Source: Melieria omissa
Taxonomy: Eukaryota; Arthropoda; Insecta; Diptera; Ulidiidae
DNA length: 64,000 nt
Direction: 5' to 3'
Assembly (NCBI GenBank): GCA_963971225.1
Contig: OZ020268.1
Span: 15,911,032 to 15,975,031, forward strand
The notes below the pieces were generated by a model. The model was not told the origin of the DNA, did not search any database, and saw only the letters and a program-made list of their open reading frames with translations. The position numbers were made by a program, and so were the translations under genes. Positions within the stretch are counted from its first letter, which is position 1. Each line of letters begins with the position of its first letter. Positions 9,880 through 21,800 of the stretch are shown in pieces.

Positions 9880-12800
9880 CTGCCGCGTGGTCAGTGAAAG
9901 GCGTGCAATGAAAGTAAACGAAAGAGGGCACAATGAGAAAAGCAAGAAGCGATTTGCCGGGCTGGCCTTTTATTTAATGCACAACTGGATTTAATTAAAT
10001 TAGACATTCGCCGCGCCACAGACGCGAATTCAAAGTGACAGCCGCAGAGGCGGCACGCACGTATTTAGCATCATTATTCCTGCATTGTTTTTGCAAGGAA
10101 GGATTTGCACAATTATACACGCCAGCTGCTCTGTCAGCTTGCAGCAGTCGAAAGCAATGGGCGAGACTTGAGCTATTAAAGAAAAACTTTCTCGTTGCTC
10201 AGAGTTGCAAATACTTTAAAGGGCACAAGTCGAATTTTAGTTGACTTGAAAGTTTTAAGTAGTAAAGTACACATGGAAAGTACTAAGTACACAGAGGGAT
10301 GAGTAGAAAACTTAATAATAATAATAACGTTGGACTGAAGTTGCCCTTAAAATATCTGCGCTAAATTAGAATTCTGAGAATGTTTGCTTTTTTATTTCCT
10401 ACCGAAAAAGTTTTAGCCATTGTAACTTATAATTGCTTTGTAGATTTTTAAATGAAAGCAAACGTTTTGTGCAAAGGCTCGGAAAATTTTAATCAACTTT
10501 TTTGTAGCCGCATTCTATATTAAACCTGCCACAATTTTATCTAAGCATTTGCAAACAGTTTTTTCTTGTATGCTCAGCTTTACCGCGTCTCATTGGCTAC
10601 ATTTTTTTAGCCAGAGTAAGCCTCAATTTGTTGATTTTCCGTTACACGCCTGTTTTCCTTTCTTGCTGTGCCGAAGAAAACAAAAAATAATAAAATCAGT
10701 CGGCAACTCATTGCCGAGCATTCGCACCAAAATAAACAAACAATGAACGTCAAAGTAAAATTTAAAGGAAATAATGTTCATCCCGCTCGTCGTTACCGCC
10801 CGTTGTTCGAATACTTTTTTGTGCAATTACATTTTGCGTTGCGAAAAAGCAACAAAGCAAATGATTACAAATTTTATCAAACAAACAACGGAACGACCAA
10901 AAGGACATGTGCGCAATTTGCATGTTGTTTAGAATTTCAATAGTGATAAAAATAGATCATGAGATCTGTGGAACAAGACACATTGGATTTGTACGAACAC
11001 GCTGCTCACGCCTCAAATTTGTTATTGCGCCGAACAGGAAATGTTGATATTAACCTATTTTAGTGTGCCAACAACAAAAGTAAGAAAGTATTTAAAGAAA
11101 AGAAAATATTTACAGTATCAATGTAATAATTTAGCTTTAGAGGCCGACTCTTTCAGAAATCGAAATACATTAACAATGCAACCAAATTAGACAATGAAAT
11201 AAATAAGTCAGCATTAGAAACAGACTCGTTCAGAAATCGAAGTAGCAAATCAAATGTCTCATCCTTTGCTTGTGATTCAACAATAAGCACACTGTTTATT
11301 GTTTTTGTTTTGGCTTTTTGTTTGTTTTAAGTAGAGTAACTTTGGGTATTGTGGTAAACCTATTTGTTGTTTGTCTATATCGCAGTCAACTTCGACCCAA
11401 ATTGAATGAAATTAAACGCATGACATATTTCAAGTATTGGCTTGTAAAAACACAGACAGGAAAAGGCTCCTCATGAAAATGTTCAAAGATATTCTTGAAT
11501 GTTTGTAAAAACTCGTAAACGGCCCATTAAAAAAATTGGCGGGTAATGTGGTATAGTACGTTCGGGTAATGTGGTATCCTACTTGTCTCTATGTGCTTGA
11601 ATTAATTCGATTGATTCGTAAGAAATTGTGATTTTTAAACATTTCTAAGCTTATGTAGATACCAATGCCCTGCATGAATATATTCATTTTGGCGACTACA
11701 CTACTGTACATACTGTACGGGTACTTGGTATTCGAAGAATGTGTACAACGAAACGAATAGAAACCAGAACCAGCGAGCGTCGCTTATCGATTCTATTCAT
11801 ATTCGGTGAATAGCGAACACTGCAGTGCTCGTATTCGGGCAGAAGCGAATACTGCAGTGCTCGTATTCGGGCAGAAGCGAATACTGCAGTGCTCGTATTC
11901 GGGGAGAAGCGAATACTGCAGTGCTCGTATTCGGTAATCGAGAACTTTGCGGAATTATCGAAGATCAACGGTTTCATCGAATATTTTTATGCGCAGTATG
12001 TCACTTTTCCATGTGTCTACTTGTGGTGTGGTTGAAGTGACTTATTAGCTAATACGCAAAATGGAAAGTATTGAAAGAAGCATAAATATTTCTAAAGAAT
12101 CTAAGGAATAATAAAACGAGTAATTCGGATATGCAAGCAGTTTGTACTATTATTCGAATGCTTTTGTCCTCGTTTTCCCGCTTCGACCGAATATGAATAA
12201 ATAGTGTACGTCTCTCGTTTCTGTTCGGAGATTACGCGTACTCGAAGAGAGCTGTACTCGTATTCATTTGGACGGGTCTGCAGAGATGAAGTGAGGTATT
12301 CTATTCAAAAGGGTTTCAATGTTTTCGAATAGCAAAAATGCATACTCGTGCAGGACTCTAGTAGATACAAACTCGATCAAATTCAATTCTCGGCTTACTG
12401 TAGTAGATCTGTCTGGTCCTAAAAGATGGCATAGCACATTACCCTCCACGACCTATAACACATTACCCAAACTTGACTTATTTTAAAATAATGATGAATA
12501 AATAAATGTTCAAAATAGAAATTATTCACATATGCTAAATATTAAGCAACACTTAGTTATTGATTTTTATTTAACTCAGAAATTAAAATGTATAGTTTTT
12601 GTGCCTTAAAAAAACTTTTTCGCAAGCTCTAAATAAATCCGGTTGCATGCCAAAGCGGGTTTTCAACAATTGACCAAAAGCTATAGTTGGTGGTGGTTGG
12701 TGGTTCGGTGGTCTGATAGCTACTAGTTTCCGCGAAAAGGTGCTATACCACATTACCCGACCATACCCCAATACCCGAAGCCACCCTATATTAAAGCACT

Positions 12801-15800
12801 TGAAGGCTTTCACCGGATAATATTTGTTGGAAATTGTGCTCTAGATTCCTTAGTATTTAAAACCAAGCTGAGCTGAGTTCAGTGCGAATAAAATGAAAAA
12901 ACCAAATCCAAACATTAAAGAGACGTGCTTAAATCATATTCGCAGTCAAGGATTCAACTTGACTATGATTTTGGCTTTAAAGAAAGACAATTTTCGTAGT
13001 AAAATCGGTCAAATCGCAGGGATTAAAAAACAAAAATAAATAACAAGCAACTGGGAATCAGCTCAGTTTGAGCATGGGAGGAAATAAAATATTCAACGTT
13101 ACCGACCAATGGTCGTGTACAACATTTGCCAGCAGCAGCAGGCAGCAAAGATGAAAATCGAATGTAAACACAGCCTACGCAGCTTCTTCCTGCTGACATA
13201 ACAAAATAAAAAACAAACAAAATCTGCAATAAATGAGCACAAAACACAGATGCAAACGCCGCATAACAAAATAACGAGCAAATAAATAGGCAAATAAAAA
13301 CGAAACAAATAAACGCAAATTGCCAAAATAAAAATGAATAAAGCCACTTTTTAGCTAATTAATTTGGCCATTAATGCGCGCAAGCAAACGCTGCAAGGAT
13401 GATCGTTGCGATGCTGCCCACACCACTGCTCCCACACGGCGCGCCAACACAGCAACAATAATAACGGCAACAGACGTACGATGCTGCGATAGTAACGAGA
13501 GTGGGCGCGAGGCCCCACCACTTACCTGGGCAGTATTTGCGAAGCGTAAATGCAGGGAAAGATGACCGTCGGCAGGAAGGCAATCCACACGAACATCAGG
13601 TACGTGAAGTCGAAGTGCTTCTGGTTCTCGTAGGTCTCCTCCATGGAGAGGCGTGCGAAGCGCAGCACCATCAGCGGACACAGGCAGACCACCTGCGCGG
13701 CGGCCATGCTGCCAAAGTTGCGCTGCTTGCGCTTCTCGCGGTACACATCCAGCTCGGCGCTGTACAGGTCGTACGAACGCGTCGAGGCCGACGTCAGCTT
13801 GGTGGCGGTCGAGCCGACCGCCGACGCTGAAGCCATAAACGGCGAATGGACGTTGGTGTGCGTGTTGAGGGACGAGCCGATGCCAGTGGTGGTGCTGGTC
13901 GTGGTGGTGGTTGCACCGCCAGTGCCGCTGCTGCCGCCAGTGTACGACCGGTCGACCGAGGAAGCCGACGAGTTGCTGTCATAATGCCGGAGCGGCGCAC
14001 GATGGAAAGACGGTAATAATGTTATGAAATTTGCCGAGCAGTGAATAAATAACCAAACAACGTGACGAGTGCCATTGTGGAAATGAATTCGAGTGGAAAT
14101 TTAAATAACGGTTGTCGGAGTGATGTGCGTGGGCACAAACGGACGGACAATCTGAAACTGTTGAAGTTGAAACTGAAGCAAAGCAGGTCGCTAAAAGTGT
14201 TTTGCCGTTAATTAACAAAGCAAAAACAGACAATCTGCAGAAAAATTCGCCGACAAACCAGTGGAAACCCATTAAATTATTCATGCAGATATGATAAATA
14301 CTCGACGGAGCTACACAAAAAACTTGCATTTGGCTGGATAGAATTGGCACTTGTCGAAAATCAGTGAATTTAGCTAAATTCAATGACATTAATGTATCTC
14401 ACTCAACGGAAGACTCATTGAAGCCGTCCAAAAGTGGTAACATGAGCGTTTGTGAGAGCAAAAATGCCGCTTCTCAAATCTAAGTAGCTGTGATTTGGAG
14501 TTGCAAAGCTAAAGGACTATTTGAATTGGATTATTGTCGAGTCCTAGAACACTGCTCGCTTTCCACTTCCACACCTGAATACCCGCACTCGTATTTATGC
14601 ATCGTCTGGCACACCTACCGTTGACGATTTCTCACGTCGGCCCGGTGCTCGAACATCATAACGGCAAAAGGCCCATCTGGCGGGCGCAGCTCCTGCGATG
14701 TCCTTATGTAGAGATAAGCCAACAGCACAGTTGGCGCACAGTACCTGCAAAACGGTTGATAAATTAACAGAAGCCACCACAAGCAGCCAAACATTGCCGA
14801 AAAGATTAGCAAAGCCTGGAAACGTAGGCAACAGCAAAGCGCCAACTCGTCCCCGCGGAAGCTGCACGCAAATATTTGCACGTTTTAGGCGCAAAATAAA
14901 TTCGCAGCCGGCAAACGCGAGTGTGTTAAGCATAAAGCGTGGGACACACTGTCAGTCTAAATTTCGAAATTTAAGTGCCAACGAACGGCACACGGCTACA
15001 CAACGTCTCAGCGCAGTTGATAAATGGTTGGGGAGGCTTAATTGGAAATTATTTGCCTTTTAATTGCAGCTTCGTGGCGCACATTTCGTTTCCATTTACA
15101 ATCTTAATGCCACCACACTTAATTGGTTGGTCGCTCTGCACGATTAACATTAACATTAAGTATACTCACATAATAAGAAACAAGCCTCGCATGTACTCGT
15201 GCATGTCATCCATCAAATTGACAACGCACAGTCCAATACCATCCAGACGGGGCACGTAATCCTGCATGGAGCGACCGAAAAAAGGAGAAAAGGATGCGCG
15301 TGTATAAATATGCACTGTACAAATCTAGTAAGAAATAAAGAATAACATGACGGCAACAGACTGTCGCAGTCGGCTGTCTTAAGCGGTTTGTCGGTATGCT
15401 GTTGTAGGGCGAGTGATTTCATGTTGCTTGGAAAACAGCCAAGTGGCTGAACAGGCAACTCTGTGCGGCAACCCTTATAATAAGGAGTAGACATATTATT
15501 AAAACAGATTCCAGATGAAATTCCAACTAAGCCACCAAAAATGTTTCTTGCAGCGGCTGCGCTTTCAGCAAAGCGGCTGACATAATCCCGGCTAGCGAAA
15601 GCAAACATAGAAAGTTCACAACCCGCTATAATATTCACTGAGAGTAGTTAGCTATTATCGCTATGGTTCTTCCTTGAGCACAGTTTCAGAATCAGAACCA
15701 AAATTTTAATGAATCTCAAGTATAATCACTAACCTACAAAACATTACCTGGAAAGGCATTCACAGAGAAGTAATGGTAAAAAATTAAAGTTATAGATATA

Positions 15801-18800
15801 TTTGCTTCATAATCGGTTTTAACAACTTACATATTTTCTTTAGGAATTCCAGTAAAGTAAAAAACCTGCTACAAATAATTTGAATTTGCTCATTGTAGTC
15901 CACGAAACACTAATAACTAATCTTGGATTTGAATTGGAGGGGTTTCACCTTCAACTTGGACTGACCACCACTTGAAAAGAAGCCCTTCTATCAACTCAAC
16001 CCTCGAAAACTATAAACTATTGTGTGGCAGAAAGTATAATGGACACCCTGTATGCAATTTTAATGGACACAATAAATCACCGACCACAAATTTTTGTATA
16101 CGATACGTCTACTTCTTGACATTATGAACTACGAAAGCAATGCGCTTAGCCGCCACGCTCCGATGCAGCGTGCGTGAAGAAAACACGCTTTTAGCACCCA
16201 CGGCGCACATCACATGACAGCGAAGCGAAGCAAAGTATACTGGAAAGTGGATAGGGTACCAATGTCAAACATAATACAAGTCAAATTGAATGCATAATTT
16301 ATTTTTGACGCGTGTAGGTGTGCTGGCTTGCATCTTTTATAAAGACTTTTATTTACCGACACATTGAGCGGAAGTCAGCCTCGGATAAGTTTAATTTAAA
16401 TGCTGCAAGACATAGCGGTGATGGAGAAGAAACAGCGACAGCTGACAAACTGTTGAGTGGTGATATGTTTAGGTTGTCTCAACGGAAAATCAGTCGTGTT
16501 GTCAAGGCCAAAAGGATGGTTGTCGGCTGGTGAATCTTTATTTGGGTTTTGCGGAAACGTGTGAATTGACTGTAAATTGTGCAAAGTGATGTGACGTGTT
16601 GTAAATAAGCCGTGACAACTGAGGTTTTAGTTTAAAATGGCGATTATTTATGTATGCATTTCTTCGCTGGATGGTTATTGGGGGAGTTTATGGAAATCAG
16701 CGCTAACCGCAAATGTACCTTAGTTAATTAATCATCTTAAACTCAACCCAAAATAGTACCTTTTCAGAACACAATAGTCAAGTTCTAAGAGAAAACCACT
16801 TGAGTATATAAACCTGACTGTCCTGACAAGCCGTTATTGTGCGCATAGTTTTACATATATGTAAAACTACGGACCTAAAACTGTATGCCATCTTTGTAGG
16901 TCAAATAGGAGGAGCATTCTACAGTCTCGCCATATCGTTAAAAATGTGTTGAAAGTGTTTCAGAAAATTATTCTCCAATCAATATATGAGCCAAAATCAA
17001 GCAGTGTTTAATTACTTAACCCTTTTTACTTGTTGGTATTTAAATCATGAAACACTTCCCTAAGAAGTGTGCACACGACATTTAAAGTCGCCACGCCTCT
17101 TTGTTAGCGTTCTAGAAGTAGTTTACTTTTGAACAATTTTAGCTTAAAACGGATTAAATAAATTTTGTATCAATATTTGTTTATTACAGAACAATTATCG
17201 AATATTTATGGAAAAATACAAAATTATCACTTTTTGATTTTTTTTAACTATTATTAAAGAAACAGGGTTTTGAACCCCTTCAAACGCGCCCAATTCCTAG
17301 ACTTCAATTAGAACACAAACTTTACCTTTTATCGCTGCAAATTATTGGACATTATTTTGAGGACAACAGTAAAATTTTTATAATTTGCTTTGAATTCACT
17401 TCTAAAAATATTAATTTGTTGGTGCCTACTTACATTAAACCCATAAATTAATCCAGTGGCGGATTCAGTTGGGTGTTTTGGGGGTTTAAACCCCCCCGAA
17501 ATATTTTGATCGTCTATAAAACTGCATACAAATTAAAAGAAATTTTACAAATATTAAAGAATTACTTTTTGAAACCCCCCCCCCCCGAAATATTTTTCTG
17601 AATCCGCGCCTGAATTAATCATTACTTTTGCTATAAGATGACAAATAAATGAAGTTGCTTTCAGACAACTTTGGAGTCCAAATGAAGTGGGAATGAAATG
17701 GAGTTGAATGAACATTAGATTGGATTTAGTACACGATTTTTCGATTTCGTTGCTCCACAACCTCTCATTTTATGCGGTTTGTTGAAAAAGTGCATGAGCC
17801 AAAAACTTTTGGGGCTAGGATGGGGCTAAATGGCGTCGCATCGAGGTCAAAGTTCACAAAAAATCTGGGAAATTCGACAAATTGTTCCACAGCTGGTCAG
17901 AAGTTGCTCTTAAAGGGTTAAAATCTATGACCGACCCCTCTAGTTTTCCTTACTAAACATTTCTTTCAAACATACTCATCCCCTATCTCCAACGCTTAAT
18001 GGGGCTCCCATACAAAATGGTTGTTTTCATAAAATGGGCTCCCATTCCTCTCAGATTGCCGCCAGATGTATAAAATGTATGACTGATACCCATTTATTTT
18101 CTCTTCCGAATGTTTCTTCCAAATATACCTACCCGCTAACTCCAAGTCTTAAGGGGGCTGCCACACAAAACTGGCCATTTTCTATGCCATTGGCTCCCCA
18201 CTTGTAAATTTAGTAGTTAAGTAAGCGAGAAAATATCGTATCTCAGAAACTACTGAACCGATTTCAATGATTTATTTATAGCGATCGACAACATTCTTGA
18301 GTACAAAAAACACAAAATTAATTAAGGTTCAGAAATTCACCACCAGAGGGCGTGCCCCCTACGATCGGATTTGTGATGTTGTCAACTTTTGGGCTTCTAC
18401 AAAGCAAAAATCAAAATGTATTGTTGAAACCCCATTAACCTCCCCATTTTTAATATAATTATAACTTTAGATTAGTGTTAGGTTTGATTAGGGTCAGAGG
18501 GCGTGTATGGAATACCCGTAATTTTATTCTGAGGCGTCAGTGCATATTGTAAGTGCTCTCTATGACTGCCAGGAGGAGGCACATCGCTCTAACTGGGGTT
18601 CCCAAACCTCACTTTTTGATGACATCAAACACTTAGATGTAAGAGTTTTGCTTTATTTTGACAATATTAATTGCATTTTTTATCAGTTTTCGTTACTTTA
18701 CAAAAAATTAACGGAAGATTGAATATTGATTTTTAAAAATGAAAGTGAAACCACACACATATCCCGAATCAAACACTTTCAAGTGATGCATTTTTCACCT

Positions 18801-21800
18801 GAATAAACAAGCTGAATTTTGATTATCGTCGGCCATGCTCTATTCAATCATTATCATTTTCACCCACAGACAGCGCATTAATTTATTAATGTGGCATACC
18901 AATCAACCAATTTTCGTTGCTTTAATGTTAATTAAACTCTTTACCGGCCGCTTGATTTCATTTTCACGACTTTTGCTGTTTGTACTTTAATGCGGCTGCT
19001 CAATTGACAACTCAGCGAAAATTCCCTTGTCAATAGCAACAACAAAAGCAACAGCAATAGCCACAACAAAACAAGAGTACAACGGCCGTAGACAGGCAAT
19101 TAAATTGATTTTATAATTACGCACTCGTTGACCCGAGGGGACCCACATTTTTTCGGGTACTCGTCAATGCAATGCCGCTTGAATTTTTAATGCTCTCTGA
19201 ATGTGTGCCGCCTGAACAGAAATCGAGAGTGTGCGACAGGGAAGCACAAACAGCAGCGAAGCAGGCAGAATATAGAGAAGACAATGGCATGGGCAGACGG
19301 GCCGCCGGCCATTTGTGGCGTAGAAATGTGTGAGTTGCCGGCGAGTTTATGGCGAGTGCCGTGGCAACGCGTATCGATTACATGATTGCCGCCGGCCGCA
19401 AAAAGAAATTGCGGCTGTTATGTGACGATAATACCAAATCGAGTATAAGCTGCCGTTATAAAATATGAAGCGACGCGCAACTGCGGGTTAGGCGGTAAAA
19501 GCAAATAGCATTAGAGCAGAGTGCAAATAAATTATGCACAAAACGATCATGAAATATTGAATAGCAGCTTAGAAGAAGCTGAACCCTTCAGGGCAAAGAT
19601 CAGAAGCTATTAAGGGATTAAACGATTTTTTTATTTGGCAATAACTTGTGTGAAGCTAAAAAGAGTAGGAAGACGGCAGTCAGTAGGGATCGCAATTTTT
19701 TGCCATTTTGCGATCCCGGGATTTTCGGGATTGAAAAGTCAAATCCCGGGATCCCGGGACTTAATCCCGGGATTCATATAATACATTTTTTAATATGGAA
19801 TTCACAGTTTGCGGGAAAATTTATTTCGGGCAATTTTCCCTAAAAATAAACGATCTAACTGTGAGCACCCCATTGTATATCTTTCAAACAATTGTGGAAA
19901 ATTTTTCAAAATAAAAATGCCTCGCTCAAATGGCAAACAAACGTTGAACATCAAATAAAGAAATCGTCCCGATAGTAGCATAAAGTACTCAAAAAAATTC
20001 GCTCCGTAGATTGTGTCAACAAATTAATTTGACTTTGTTTTTTGCCTCTTTCAATAAACATGCTCGGCAGTGCGGCAAATTTTGAAACTACCGGTATCTA
20101 TGTTCTTCATACAAAACAAACGAAATTGAGATACCATATGGGAAAATTCGGGAAAATTGCCAAGGGGAAATTTAACATGCTAGATACCGCTGAACTGTGA
20201 ACACCATATAAATAAAACAATTTTCCCAAATTGCATAAATAATTGTTTAATCACATTTTGGGTAGTTTCAAGATTTTTGATCTTGAATTTAATCACATTT
20301 TGTTTAACTTAAAAGTTTTTCATTTAACATTTAACTTTAGTTTGATAACATTTTGTTTTATCCAAAAATTACACTTAAACATAACTTATTGATTTGGAAC
20401 AGCTGTATCAGAAAGTGCATATATATGCATATTTGATAAAAAGAAATAAAAAAGTTAATTTGTTTGTACTTTTGTTTACTTCGATTATTTCGATCAAAAA
20501 GTTAAGCGTTTTGATTAACTAAAAACTGAGATCTTTAAAATACAAAGGCATTAAGTGTTTTGTCCACTAATCTAGAGAGAAATTTATTCCAAATAAACCC
20601 TGCTGAAGACAAACATCCTTCAGATTCAACACTTGTTGGTTGAATGCTTAGTAAATAATCACAAGCCTTTTGCAAAAGACGCCCTCTATCCCCTCCCTCC
20701 TCCCTCAAATAAGGAATTTGGTTTTTGTGCCTTTAAATTTATTTCATTTGAACTTTGAAGCATCTTTTGCAATTAAAGGATTTGAATCCCGTGATTTTCG
20801 GGACTGGAAAAAGTCCGGGATCCTGGGATCCCGGAATCCCGGGATTGCCATGCCTAGCAATCAGTGACTGTTGTGAATATGAGCTCAATTAGTACTAATA
20901 CTAGTCACTATAGATGTTTAGATCTTTTCAATGACATCTGACTTATCTCTTTATTATTAGATATTATGCGCGACACATTGTGCTGTAAATGTATGTGTCC
21001 AAGAAGTTAAAAAACATTTTATTCTATTCACAGGTATTAAATAGTTCAACCTCGACAATTGCACAGACCAGCGCAGGCGGTAAGCGAGCACAGCATTTCA
21101 ATGTAATTTTATTTGCCAGGACATTGTTGCCCGGCGTAAACTGGTCCGCCTACGTGCTCGTAAAGTGCCAACGAGGCGGCGGTGATGCGTATTTAAGTAA
21201 CTCTTGGCATATTTTGCAATATGCTCTCGCGGCGCTGCGGAAAAAAAGGTAAACAATACGGCCACATTGCAATCCCATGGCAAGTTGGATGCCAACAGAA
21301 AATATGCTCGCAAAAAAGTTAGCAAAGAAAGCCAACCAACAGGCAAGAGGCGAAATTGTGCAGAAAACCGTAAAGTCCGTGCGACGGAACTGGAGCTGGT
21401 GGCGGTGATGGCGCTGACAGCAGTTGGCGTAACTGTAGCGGAAAGCTGGGCGGACTTTTGGCTTTTGCCTTCTCCAAACTTTTCGTCCCTCTACTATATA
21501 ACCGACAGAACAGGCAACGTACGGATTTGCGAACGATACTGCACACATTTACACACACATACCAATACAATGAGACACCCAAATGCACACACAAAGACAC
21601 TCGCTGTGAAGGCTTAATAAAACGCTACACTGTGATTTTATGTTTTTATGCAACGCCAAGCGGCGCACAAATCCAGCGCACACATGCTGCGTGAATGCGC
21701 GGCCTGGGACCTTGGACAGCGAGAGCGCAAAGTTGATACTATAAAGAGTCCAATTTTCCCCCCACGGCACAGTGGGAGCAAATTGCGCAAGCATTCCGCA

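Larger units (their letters stand above)
9880..13525 (-). other. GPCR intron 5
   Basis: This 3.6-kb intron is bounded by GTAAGT at 13525 and CAG at 9880-9882. It contains the 1.45-kb TIR element at 11332-12788. The rest is AT-rich. A short imperfect direct repeat (TCAGAAATCGAA) occurs near 11153 and 11231. I see no other gene. Confidence 0.8.

Noticed and set aside
8344..9994. Plus-strand and other-frame ORFs across exon 6 and its acceptor
   Set aside because: They are shadows of the GC-rich receptor exon on the minus strand; none has domain-like sequence or splice support.
11696..11977. 93-codon repeat protein
   Set aside because: The underlying 32-bp tandem repeat is not a multiple of three, so the repeating peptide is not a maintained reading frame.
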